Source of the DNA: Diplocarpon mali | Lineage: Eukaryota > Ascomycota > Leotiomycetes > Helotiales > Drepanopezizaceae | DNA length: 64,000 nt | NCBI GenBank assembly: GCA_024741835.1 | Contig: JAENRP010000179.1 | Location: 1,351 to 65,350, forward strand | Direction: 5' to 3' | Notes under the pieces: model-generated | Seen by the model: only the letters and a program-made list of their open reading frames with translations | Databases searched by the model: none | What the model was told of the DNA's origin: nothing | Made by a program: the position numbers and the translations under genes | Shown here: piece by piece, positions 44,272-55,057 of the stretch | Numbering within the stretch: position 1 is the stretch's first letter | How the letters are laid out: each line of letters begins with the position of its first letter

Positions 44272-46489
44272 GGAGGTAGAGTACAGGCAGTTCATGTTTT
44301 GAACTCGGCACTCGCTTCGCTCTACGAAGGACTGCCCCCATGCCCGGAGACAAAAAGCTGCACCAAAACTGGACCGAAGGCTAAAAGAGCACCGGTCCGA
44401 GGACTAGAGACAACCATGGCGCCGGCCGCCGCCCACAAGACAGCTATTTCTGTATGGTATGCAGGTTGTCGGTAGGAAAGACTGTTCTGTTGTCAAGTCT
44501 ACGTGTGGGGTGGGCTGTGTTGCTATGCAGGAGGGAGAGAGTTACGAGCGAGTACCCACAGTAACAGCTTTTCCCCTTGTCCGCGCCCCTTGCTGGGCGT
44601 CCATGTCAACTCTGCTGTTCCTGTCGTTGCGCCGTCACCCACGCCCATCATCAAACCCTAAATTTTCCAGGCCTTCTTCTGGGTTTCTTCTTCTCACGGG
44701 AAAAACACCACGCGAAGCCGAGAAATGCGTCGTGTACATTCCGACCCCCCGATCTGCGTCCGCAGCAACATCATAGGAGCCTCTTCCCACACGGACCTGA
44801 ATCTTCGACACACTCAAGTCTCCGCTCTGGGCAGGTGCGTCTTGTTGGAAATAACAAGCCTCTTTCCGGCTTGTTAGCGCGGAAGGGGTTGTGGCGGTGC
44901 GGGGGCCATCGGGAGGAGGTGCATCTGGCGAATCCCCGCTTTATTGTTCGACGGCTAACAGTGCTTCGGGCAATTGATAGACGCCTCCTCGTATTGTTCC
45001 TGACTACGAAGTATCATGAAGGATGAAGGGCCCGCGAAGCACGGGAACTGGAGACCAGGACCCTCCAGATCATCCGGGGACGGAGAGACTTGGTGTGGCG
45101 TAGTGCCCGGCTCCCCGCACCCTTGTTCCTGCCAGCTCGATCGGATGTCTCTTTCCCTCTTTCCCTCTTTCCCGCTCTCCCGCAAGTCCGATACGAGGAG
45201 GCGCCAAGACCTCCCAGGAAGCCAGCCCACGAGCGCCGTCGGGCCTGCTGGGTAGGTGGAGGTGGAGAGACTCGAGACACAGCAGAGAGGCTTCGGCCAT
45301 CGGCCAAGTCCGATCAACAGCCGATCCTTCGCTACGGAGGTATTCTCCTTGTACGTGCCCGAGCCTCTCCGCGCGGACGGTGGGGCCGCGGCTGAGAATT
45401 GAGGCTCTGCCGTCCAGGCTGCTATCGTATTTTCCATTTTCATCTCATGACGTCGGGGCATGGTGACATCAGCCTTGCGCACCAAGGGGGGGGACCGTCG
45501 AGTGCGGGCAAGAGCTCGGCAGGCGTGTTGTTTACTTCGCTACGTGCCATGGGACCTTGCGGTGGGGGGGGGGGAAGGGTAACGTTGCATCCACGGGCAA
45601 GGGGGTGGCGGCATCGACGTCATTACGGCTTGGCAAGAGGCCGCCAGTCGGATTGATGTCCTTCACGCCAATTCGATGCGACGCGACGTCGGTTCCCGGG
45701 CTCGTTCGGCCCCGGCTCAATACCGTGACCGGCCGGGGGTGGCCTTCGTTCTTGCCGGCAACACCGCGCCTGGTCGACACGGGTAGGGAGTGATACTCTG
45801 CCATGGAAGGAGGGCCCGCGACCGGTATTCTTCGCGTGCAAGGAGGCCCCGCGACCGCGATTCTCCGCATGCATCAAGAAGGAGCCTGCCCACCGATCAA
45901 GAACAGTACTCAGCGTCACCCGCGTCCGTACATCTGCAGACGGACTCGTGCTTACATCAGCATGCGGAATACCACCCACCAACTTCCGGCCGGGCCACAC
46001 GGGGCCGACGCCCGATTTGCTCTCTTCTTCTTCTCGTCGAGTCGGGTGGATCAAGGAAAAGGCTCGGCATCCCGAAGATTCTCTGACCGGAGAAAGACGA
46101 GGGAGGCTTCGAGAACCCCCCCGCCGAAAAAAACCTAGATATTTCGGAGCGAGCAATCGATCCAGCGGACTCGAGAGACGAGGATGACATGGGTGGGAGA
46201 GGTCGGCCAGAGTCCGCGTAAATCTTCCCTGTGTCCGGCACGAATGCTTCTGCGACATCTTGAGGTTAAAAGCGTCCGGCTGACCTGGCTCGCTATTCTG
46301 AATGGTCACTTCTCGCCTTGCTGAGGATCCCCCGTCTGGATGCCGTGCCTCTCGATTGGCTCCAACACATGCCCTCCCCCGCGGATTCGAAGATTAAGGT
46401 TCTAGCAGTGGCAGAGGCCCAAGATTCTTAAACTCCTCGTGATGACCCAAATCTACCGTGAATTCGCCTTTATACCTGGTAATTATCGA
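44272..46489. other. GC-rich intergenic stretch, no gene supported
   Basis: About 2.2 kb with many overlapping long frames on both strands (largest 45623-46309 minus), as expected by chance in GC-rich DNA. None shows family resemblance. An approximate two-unit tandem repeat of about 35 bp built on GGCCCGCGACCG lies at 45809-45880, and a G-run at about 45563-45574. Composition changes sharply to AT-rich near 46.43 kb, where the repeat island begins. Confidence 0.45.
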
Positions 46490-46860
46490 ACACTTGTAGT
46501 CCATGCGTAGCTCCAGAGGTTGTTTCTATTAATAGAGGCTTTCACTAGGGGTATTACTCAGAACATGACTGCGATAATTCGCGGCTTTTCGCTCCCGAAG
46601 TTGACACTTGTGTGATGGATTCTCTGTTTAACATCCCTACCTTGGTCTCGTGAGAGACGACGAGAGGCTATCGGAGAAGCGTGGGAATCGATAATAATTG
46701 CAAAACGAGAGAAAGAATCAAGAAAATGCTGGCAAGGTGCAAGGCAAAGATCAAAGCTAGAGAAGCCTTTACAAAATACCATGGTAGTATCAACAAGAGC
46801 AGCATTGCCAAGTATCTAGAGAACACGGCCGAGAGTTGTGGATGATTCCCCCCCCCCCCC
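46490..46860 (+). repeat. R2 repeat copy a
   Basis: About 370 bp. The left end, CAGAGGTTGTTTCTATTAATAG, matches the ends of copies near 49155 and (inverted) 49510-49535. The inner block around 46690-46845 (AAAATGCTGGCAAGGTGCAA to AGCATTGCCAAGTATCTAGA) matches 49710-49835 and, inverted, 49284-49440. It ends in a C-run at 46849-46860. Substitutions are mostly transitions. Confidence 0.6.
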
Positions 46861-48039
46861 TGTACCAAGTAGCATCAGTGATTCTCGTATTCTTGAATAT
46901 ACCAGCCCCAGCCCGAGTTTCGTAACAGTGCAAGTCACAGTGCCACGTCGAAGAACTTTTCTTCTCCTTCAAAATAGAACTCTGCACCGTAGGTTCCCAG
47001 CTGCAGAAACTGTAAAACACAAATAGTCGCGCTATTCCCGATCCAGAATTATACCACAAGTAGCGCGCCCTACGAGCATTTCAGCCCACGCCTCTCTAGA
47101 AGAGGCTTTTGACCCACCCCTAGATTCTGCCATGTTCTACAGAACACATGACTAAAAATAGGAGTACGATGACTCTGACCCAGCAAAGGGAAATGGTCAC
47201 TATGGAATCGTTGATGGTCTTGCTCCGCGTCTCTGGGGCAACCTCCCTTTTCCTGCCCGAGTAGACATCCGAGCAACGCCTTTTCCGAGCTCCCACCCCT
47301 CGTCCTCGGCTAGCTGTCACAGCCAGAAATGCGACAGGTTCTGCTGTGCACGAGATGCCATGAGCCGCACCACCCAGCAAGGGTGTACGAGGCCACCTGA
47401 AACAACCTCCGGTACCTGTACCTGCACTTCGACCTCCAAGGCGGTCAGCGAAGCCCGGCCAGTCCCCGGATTTCCCGTGCTCTGCACGCGCGTGCGAGGG
47501 CCGGCACTGTACGGTCTTTGGCCGCAGGCCAAGGAAACAAACACCCATTGGAGAGAGAGAGAGCATCTTTGACCTCGCAGACCCACGGAGAGCCCCTCCC
47601 CTTGCACACACGCTCATGTGGTGTCGGTGTGGTCCGCGACGAAGTATCTGCACGCCGAAACCCAAGAGCGAGAAATCAAGGTTCGCCGGGCTTTCCGTTC
47701 TATTTAAAACCTCCTCTCGTGGATATTCGTAGAAGCCTTGCGCTGCCCACGCTTACCGTGGAACTCTACCCCTCGAAGTCTAGCCTAGCCGGCACATCTC
47801 GGTGCGAGGGAATGATCGGAATCGATGGAGTCGTGGGCCACAAGGCGCACATTTACGTATATCGAACGAGAACAGACCCACGCCGCTTCTGCATATTTTA
47901 CAAGTTGGCTTGGAGACAGAGGTCGTACTAAGTATGAACCGTATTATTCATAATGCTAGCAAAGTTGACGTACGTGGCACGCGGCTGACGCAATACCAAA
48001 GCGAGCATGAGAGCAAGTGTTCTACAAGAAAGTCATATT
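46861..48039. other. Intergenic within the repeat island
   Basis: About 1.2 kb of more GC-balanced sequence between repeat copies. Frames at 47120-47665 (minus) and 47518-47931 (plus) overlap each other and look random. No gene is supported. Confidence 0.4.
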
Positions 48040-48770
48040 GATTGCTGAGTTATATTACCGTATCGTACGCGGTGTCTCCGACGAACCGGCAGATTCTCTA
48101 GGTTCTTTCTAAGAAGTCTGCAAAGCCGAGATTAAGTCCTTTGAAGTGCGTATATCGAACCCGAAGCTGGCTAAAGCCAGGACTTATTGAAAGCTTTCGG
48201 GTGAAAATATTTTATACTTGACTCTCTTATAATTACCGTCTACTCCCTACCTCTACTTATTTACATTGTAATTGTGCAAATGTATACCTACAAGCAGAGA
48301 AAGGGCTTGATAGTGGATATAAAGAGGGATAAAGTAGGTTATGGAAGACAAGGCAAAGGAGAGGGGAAAGGATGTTTTCAAAATCCTCATAGCTTCGAAG
48401 ATTTTCTGTAAAAACTTTCTTTGGCAATATTCTCTGAAAGCTAGAGTCACTCAGAAAGATGATAATTAATAGCTGCCGCTGCCTAGTAAGACGCTTGTCA
48501 TAGTTATGTAAAGAGTCGCTATTAGTAAGAAGGGCTTATTCTAAGGCAAGGAACGCAAGGCAACTCCATGTATGTAAGCACTTCATTGAGAATATACTGA
48601 CTTAGGACCTAAAGAGGATAATTATCAAGTAAGGGAAAGGTTAGACTCGTATTCAAGGAGTCGAAGCTTCTTATATTCGTTTCATCATATGCCTAATACG
48701 ACTATGGCGTCTCGCGCTCATAATATATAGCTTACAACTAATGTAGCATATAAAAATGGAGTGAGAATTC
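48040..48770 (-). repeat. R1 repeat copy e, near full length, inverted
   Basis: About 730 bp. The reverse complement follows the reference copy from ATATGCTACATTAGTTGTAA through AGAATAAGCCCTTCTTACTA to AATCTCGGCTTTGCAGACTT and AGACACCGCGTACG. It is the least AT-drifted copy in its 3-prime part, with GGAGACACCGCGTACGATAC. Confidence 0.7.
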
Positions 48771-49149
48771 TATTACATTTCAAAGCATACAAGCTTGCTC
48801 TGAAAATAAAAAAGTAATCACGAGGTAAGAATACAGGCAGCTCAGAAGGCGGAGGCCTACGAAAGTGGCGGGTATCCCTGAACAGGGAAAAAGTAAGGTG
48901 CTGGTATGCCTCGTGGCCTCACGCCATTTGAATGGATTCCGAATCATCAGATCAGCGTAAGAGGGGTACCACAAGGTCCTACACTCTTTCCCCGTATAGA
49001 GAGAGACGTAGCTTTGCGCTAAATCAACAGTATAGTAAGAATAGGTACTTTGTCATGGTAACCCGCTCGGGGCTTCATCCTACCTCTGCCTTTTTTTCCT
49101 CTTCCTTCTGTATTACTTGGCACTCATAGTAACTATTCTATAAACGCGG

Positions 49150-49275
49150 TCTGTGCGCAACTCTCAAGGTTTCTATCGACAGGGGCTTGGACTAAGGGCG
49201 TGCTACCAATGATATGGCAATGCTACTTCGCCGCTTTTTATACGGAGAATCAATGCTTTAGTCATACTTCGTATT
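49150..49275 (+). repeat. R2 repeat copy b, 5-prime fragment
   Basis: A fragment with the R2 left end (AACTCTCAAGGTTTCTATCG) and the following CTTCGCCGCTTTTTATACGG block. It breaks off where the inverted copy c begins. Confidence 0.5.
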
Positions 49276-49283
49276 ATGGGTAG

Positions 49284-49545
49284 ATGTTCCACAATTCTAG
49301 GCCGTGCACTCTAGATACTTGGCAATGCCGCTTTTATTTTATACCTTGGTATTTTGTATACGCTCCTCTAGCTTTCACTACTACCTTATACCTCTTTAGC
49401 ATTTCCTTAATTAGCTGTCTTATAAATAAAGCGTTGATTTTCAGTCTGAAAAGCGGCGAATTGATATAGTTATATCATTAGTAGTACTTCTTATTTAAAA
49501 CCCCGGCTAATAGAAACCTCTAGAATGACGCTCAGACTACCTTTG
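49284..49545 (-). repeat. R2 repeat copy c, inverted
   Basis: The reverse complement runs from ATTCTAGAGGTTTCTATTAG at about 49530 to CAAGTATCTAGAGTGCACGG and AATTGTGGAAC at 49284. It faces copy d head to head, so the pair could form a large hairpin. Confidence 0.6.
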
Positions 49546-49559
49546 TGGAATATTTACCA

Positions 49560-49840
49560 CCTGTACTAAGTAGAACCCATATTTAGTGTACCTCCGCCAA
49601 AGACGCAAAGACGACATACTTCATAAGACAAACAATTCTGCTATCATACGCCTTATACTAACGCTGGTTTACCCAAGACGAGATTGCTCTTCAATCATAG
49701 GAATTAGAGATTTGATTCAGGAGATACTAGAAAGATACAAGGCCGTGACTGAAGCTAGAAGAGCGTGTATAAAATACCAGGGTGGAGAGCAAAAGCGGCA
49801 CTACCAAGCATCGAGAGTGCACGGCCTAGAATCATAGATT
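49560..49840 (+). repeat. R2 repeat copy d
   Basis: A plus-strand copy with ATACTAGAAAGATACAAGGC, GTATAAAATACCAGGGTGGA and CACGGCCTAGAATCATAG, the same blocks as the inverted copy c. Its left end is more diverged. A residual open frame of 83 codons (49586-49837) overlaps it, but its product has no recognised family. Confidence 0.55.
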
Positions 49841-49993
49841 AATTACCCATAGTACAAGTATATTGTCTTTTCTTGGAGTTTGGCGTTTTCTCCGAAAGAT
49901 AAATACTGGTCAGCTGACCGACGAGAAATACCTAAACTCTCGGCGTAACGGCCGCCCACAGCGAGAGGTAACATAGCCACGAAACCACCCGGA

Positions 49994-51015
49994 TGGCCTT
50001 ACTTCCTAGAGCTCTCCATACTCCTTTTTAAAGCAGCCGCTAACAATGACCTCGGAAATGGCCTTGGGGCTTACAGGTGCGGTACTGGGATCGATATTTG
50101 ACAACGAAATAGAATAAGATAAGATAGTTGAATTATAATCACATGATAAAGTCTGCTCTTTTATAAAGGGCCGATACTATACCGGTGTACCTCTAAATCG
50201 CCTCTCCTTCTCTATATTCCCTTAAGCCTATGCATGCTATCATAGCTGGGTCCCTTGGCCAAAGGCCGGTCCGAGACCCTTTGAATCGTACCCGGCTCGT
50301 ACGTGACGTGCATCTGTACGATGATCTTGGGAAGAAGGGGACAGAACGTCATAGAGGCAAACTGCGTAACAACAGGAATAGCCCTTAAATGCCCTACTGC
50401 TGAGTACTTTTATACTACGATTTCAAGTAGGCCTTCAATTGATCTCGAGAATTGCTCTGCGTATGACCTTCGAAATGGCCCTTGAACTGCCCTGTAACTT
50501 AGAACTCTCGACACTACTTCTTAACTAGGCTCTGAAAATGATCTCGAGAATGGCCCTAAAAGAGCCCTACTACTTGGAACTCTCTTTACTATTCTTTAAA
50601 GAAGGCCCTGAGAATGACCTTAAGAATGGCTCTGCGAATGGTTCTTTGTTGCAAGAATACATGTCACATGTTTGTCATATGAGTTAAAGACAATGCCAAG
50701 GCGCTAAGGCTGAGGCACTTACCTTAGATAGCTCTCAGTTAGAGAGCTCTCTTTTAGACCTCAAGACGACCAACAATCGTCGTTTGCAACTCATACTTTC
50801 TCGTGCACTCTTCGAGTTTACTATTAAGTTTACTATCAGAGCATCTCCTCACTACATTCTTGAATGAGCCTTACCACATAGAAATCTCTATACTACTTTT
50901 TAAAGTGGGCCTTGATAATGACCTCGAGAATGGCTTCGAGAATAGCCCTCTGAACGGCCCTACTACTAAGAACTCTCCATACCATTCTTTTAAATGGACC
51001 TTGAGAATGGCTAGG
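49994..51015. repeat. Degenerate tandem repeat array, unit about 75-85 bp
   Basis: Units recur at about 49994-50065, 50478-50565, 50566-50645, 50866-50940 and 50941-51015. The shared pattern is CCCTACTACTTAGAACTCTC, a CATACTACTTTTTAAAG-like block, and TGAGAATGACCTCGAGAATG. Unrelated sequence separates the groups. The units are too diverged for recent expansion. No protein or RNA function is apparent. Confidence 0.55.
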
Positions 51016-51020
51016 AGAAT

Positions 51021-51351
51021 TGTCACGGCGTGACCAGAGAGGAGCTGGGGATCGACAAGACTGGGTCGTGTGCCGCCTCTTGGTATCCAGGCGACAGGCA
51101 ATGGAGTTGTGCCGGTCCCTGGGGATTCCTGAATGTGACGTGCTAAGGAAGCGAGACAGGACCCTTTCCTTTGTTGACTGTTCTTCTTGCGAGATTGTTA
51201 CTACACGCCGACCTATACATACTCCCACTCGAGAGCGCATACGTAGGAGGGCAGGAGGCCCTCAGTTGCTTGTTAGTTTTGAATTTCTATCAGATTTGGT
51301 AGCATTGATCTCATCGACTTAATCGACTTGTGCCTTGCTCTTGGCGTCACA
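51021..51351. mobile_element. Probable solo LTR of an LTR retrotransposon
   Basis: A 331-bp GC-balanced block inside very AT-rich DNA. It begins TGTCACGGCGTGACC and ends GGCGTCACA, giving the TG...CA ends of an LTR. The five bases outside are AGAAT on the left and AAAAT on the right, a target duplication differing by one G-to-A transition, as RIP would produce. It inserts into a unit of the degenerate tandem array. No internal retrotransposon coding sequence was seen on either side. Confidence 0.5.
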
Positions 51352-51654
51352 AAAATAGCTTTAATATTAGCCCCTATTAGTAGATCACTCAATTATCTCT
51401 AATTTCAATATATAATATACCCTTTTCATTCTTTATTCATGTAGACCTTTGCAACAGAGGTCCGGAAGTCTATCCCGTAGCTTGCGAAGGGCCATAGACT
51501 TAAGCGCTAGTACAGGCCTGAATCGAATCATATAATAAATTACTTCTATTGGATCAAGTGAGGGTCCTGGAATTTATTATAAACTACTATTTAACAGTGG
51601 CAAAGCGAGGTCCCCTAGCCCCGGAGCTTGTATAGGGCCGCTGGGCAGAGACCT

Positions 51655-52215
51655 CGTTCAACATACTATGTTAGATCTGAATTATATAGTATAGGCGGGA
51701 AACACTTCATCGTAAGAGGCGTAAGGAGGAACTGGAATAGAAAATCTTTGAATTTAGTATCTAGTCTTTTATACTATTACATCAATAGATAGAGTCGCTT
51801 CAGGCCCCTATCTTGGAATAAGCGCTTTTTGCTAACGCAACTCTTTATTCAATTACATTAAACGTCTTGCTACTTGGTGGCTGCTGTTGACTAGACCTTT
51901 CTTCTTAACTTCAAGCTTTCGAAGATAATCCTTCGAGGATATAAAGGCTTTTGAGCATGTCTAGTTCCATCTATTTTTTATATACTATAACTCGCCTCAT
52001 TCTCTCAACTCTATTATCGAGCCCTTGCTTTACTCATAGGTATATATCTAAATTATTCTAGACAAATGGAAAGGGTCGAAAGTAAAGGGTCGAAAGTGAA
52101 GGGTATTTCTTAAAATAGGTATAAGAATTCGTTCTAAACCTTTCGAAAAATGCTAGCTTTATTAGAGACAGGGTTTGATATTTCGATCTTGAAAGGACTC
52201 AATCTCGGCTCTAGA
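51655..52215 (+). repeat. R1 repeat copy f, internally deleted
   Basis: Starts with the ATATAGTATAGGCGGGAAAC block and holds GATAGAGTCGCTTCAGG, the GGTCGAAAGTAAAGGGTCGA direct repeat, and GGGTTTGATATTTCGATCTT. It ends just inside CTCAATCTCGGCTC, so the hairpin and 3-prime end are missing. Part of the 5-prime half is also shortened compared with copy c. Confidence 0.6.
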
Positions 52216-52404
52216 TTCTACAACAATATCGACTCACTATAGTATAGTAGGTATCTTTTGTCCTATTAAGAAGCTGGCCCTTGTATACTTCTTTTTAATC
52301 CAAATTTACAACTCGCAATGAAAACTAGTAGAAAGACAGATTTAGATGCCTTTGTAATGGTCTCTAACACAAGAGCGTGTAATTTATTCCCTTTTTCTTT
52401 TTTA

Positions 52405-53095
52405 CCTTTCGATATGCCGTATTAGTTCTAAAGTATATAGCACATGTAGGAGACGCCATACTATATTTCTATATAGGAGAAAACTACGATCAAAACTCCC
52501 TAGACATATTACTATTTAGCCCAAGATACCTATGTTCCTAATTCATTAAATAAGAGCCTAAACTATGCCTCTTTAGGTCTTAGGCGAGTACCATCTTAGG
52601 AAGGGGCCTGAAAATATAGAGTTGACTTGAATTCTTTATTCCAAGATAAGCCCTTCTTACTGATAGTAGCTATTTATTTGATTGTTAAAAGTGTCTTGAT
52701 AATAGGCGGCAGATATTAATTATAATTTTTATCGACTTCTTTACAAGGCCTTAAAATGTATCTTTTTCCTTTCTCCTGTTCCTTGTATACGATAACACGC
52801 CTTTTTACCCTTTATATCCTTTATTGAGCCTTTAATTTAATTGAAGGCATATATTTGACTAATTATGAAGTACGCCAGTAAAGGCCGACAGTAGAGGCTA
52901 TTTATCAAAAGGGTAGTACAAAAAATCGTGTCGAAGCTTTCGAAAAGTTCTGGCTTTATAAGACTTGGGGTTTAATTGTTTCATAGTCAAAAGGACTCCA
53001 TATCGGCTTTAAAGACTCCTTAGAAATGATTTAATAAATCTGCAAGTTCATAAAGACACCGCGTGCGAGTATTTAGTCATCGTCTCCCCCTTTCT
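52405..53095 (+). repeat. R1 repeat copy g, near full length
   Basis: About 690 bp from CGATATGCCGTATTAGTTCT to GTCATCGTCTCCCCC. All reference blocks are present in order. The hairpin near the 3-prime end is weakened by substitutions and a small insertion (around 53015-53045). Confidence 0.68.
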
Positions 53096-53679
53096 CCTTG
53101 TGTCATAGTTAATTTGTAAGGAAAAAGGCTTGATACTGTAATGATAAGGTTAAAGATACCTGCCGTACCACAGTGCCTGGCAGGTGTTGATCTAATAGTA
53201 TCGAATCACTAGTTCCATTCATGTTGATTTTAATGCTCAGCAGCAATAGAGACAAAATACGTTAGTTAGAGATACCAACACAGAGCAGACACGTGAATGC
53301 CTTGGCAGCTTGTTACCAAGATAGGCCAACACATGACAAACCACCAAGTATTCTTAAGTCATACTAAAAGTCTCTGTTTTTGTTTTCTATTATGCCCTAA
53401 ATTAATCAAATGCAGCTCTCCACACGCCTTTGATCCAGCACTTGGGAAGCGTTTCAATGTAGAAAGCCAAAGATTGTTGGACTTTATCGTATGTCTTCCG
53501 ATATTGGAAGTCAGTATGAGCCGCAGAAAGCGGTTTGTGGGTATAGCAAATGTATGGCAAATGTTTGGAAAGCCCAGGCCATGCCCATGAGTCTCACACC
53601 ATTCCATCAACGCCGAAAATGAAGTGCTTGTACTACGAGAACCCAGAAGTGAAACCTAACGCCCGCCGTGTGCCTATCC
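53096..53679. other. Intergenic, right edge of the repeat island
   Basis: About 580 bp between repeat copy g and the stop of the PRPP synthetase gene. A 97-codon frame (53297-53590) has no recognised family and is treated as chance. Confidence 0.4.
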
Positions 53680-55057
53680 TTAGTCCCAGAAAAGAGCGCT
53701 GATGGATTCTCCGTGGTGGACACGACGGATTGCCTCAGCAAAAACTTGGCCAACATCTAGGACTTCCAACTTGGAACATAGACGGAGGTGCTGGTCCTGG
53801 GGCACACTGTTTGTTACAACAACCCTATCCAATGGGGATGCATTTATTCGGTCGATGGCATCTCCGCTGAATACACCATGAGTGAGAAGAGCGTAGACTT
53901 TAGTTGCGCCCTCCTTTTTCAAGAGCTTGGCAGCTCGTGTGATTGTGTTTGAAGTATCCGCCAAATCATCAACTAGAATTGTGATCCGGCCCTTGACATT
54001 TCCTACTAGCATCATGGTCGCATTTTGCCTGTCGGTGATACGAGTAGGTCGACGTTCCTGGGAGTATAAGTTTTTGTAAGTTGAAAATCTAGGAATGTTT
54101 TACCTTGTGTATCAATGCAAATTCCACATTCAGATCGTCTGCAATTGCAGTTGCCCGCTTTGCTCCGCCAGCATCTGGACTAACAATAACCGCGTCTCTG
54201 AAGTTTGGGATTTGGGTCTGTATATACTTCTTCAATAACGATTTGCCATACAAGTTATCCACCGGAATGTCGAAGAATCCCTGGTATTGTGGGTCATGCA
54301 AGTCCATGGTGATGATGTGGTCCGCACCGGCACAAGTCAAAAGGTCCGCGACAAGTGTACCTGCCTGAGCAACCCACTGTTTGTATCCTGGCTTCGGCTG
54401 AAACATGTTCTTTGTCTCCTTAAGCATGGCTTGGTTCTCATAGTCGTGGGTTGTGAAAGCCGGAGCTGCGGAGCCGGAGCCGCCTCGATTACGGCCATTC
54501 AAAGAGGTAAGCGATTCGTTCGTGTCCGATCTCCGAGGGGGGGTAATTCCGTTCGTGTATGAGTGCCCGTTTTGTTGTTCGAGAGATGCCTTGCCCAGCT
54601 TCTTTTGAAGTCCTTCTATGCCATTGCCATTCGAGAGACCTTGAGTTTGAGGCTGTCCAGGGCCTGGCGTAGGAGGGCGGCTCTCGAAGGTAAAATCGCC
54701 TCTATTTACGCCAGTAGGAGCTTTCGATAGAGGTGCACCGATCTTATTGTAGGGTAGGTCAGGCTGCCGAGAGTATGGGAACAAAGGCAAAACGGCTGTG
54801 ACCTGTTTGGCGGATCCGGTCTTGCAAGCCGAAATCATAATGCAGAGGTCAATGAAATGATCATTAACATTGCCACCTCCTGATTGAATGATATAGACAT
54901 CCTTCCCTCGCACGGAATCCTGGATCTCCAAACGGCTTTCTCCGACTGAAAATTTATTGAGGATCCTATCACAAGGTGGTACACCAAGAAAATTGGAGAT
55001 GGTCTCGACAAGTTGCGGATGTGAGTTTCCCCCAAGGACGACGATATTGCGGACCAT
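53680..55057 (-). CDS. PRS: Ribose-phosphate pyrophosphokinase with non-homologous insert
   Basis: Two exons on the minus strand, 55057-54104 and 54057-53680, encode 443 aa. The 46-bp intron starts GTAAAA and ends CCCAG. The product makes PRPP from ribose-5-phosphate and ATP for nucleotide, His and Trp synthesis. The N-terminal half has [20 protein letters not shown], then [20 protein letters not shown] and FPYSRQPD. The C-terminal half has [37 protein letters not shown] and the PRPP loop [11 protein letters not shown], whose usual form is VDD(I/M)(V/I)DTGGT. A Pro/Gly/Asn/Ser-rich insert of about 115 residues (about 105-222) interrupts the enzyme where yeast Prs1 and Prs5 carry non-homologous regions. 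It is therefore likely a Prs1/Prs5-type subunit of a hetero-oligomer. Assignment to one paralogue is not possible from sequence alone. Confidence 0.9.

Noticed and set aside
45623..46309. A 228-codon minus-strand frame in GC-rich DNA
   Set aside because: It overlaps several equally long frames on both strands, includes a short tandem repeat translated as repeats, and has no family resemblance or splice signals.
46849..46860. C-homopolymer run as a possible regulatory G-quadruplex
   Set aside because: A single uninterrupted run at the edge of a repeat copy; more likely a repeat-end or assembly feature than a regulatory element.
49586..49837. Residual ORF in R2 copy d as a transposase remnant
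   Set aside because: The 83-residue product lacks recognisable helix-turn-helix or catalytic motifs, and the aligned R2 copies do not keep a frame.
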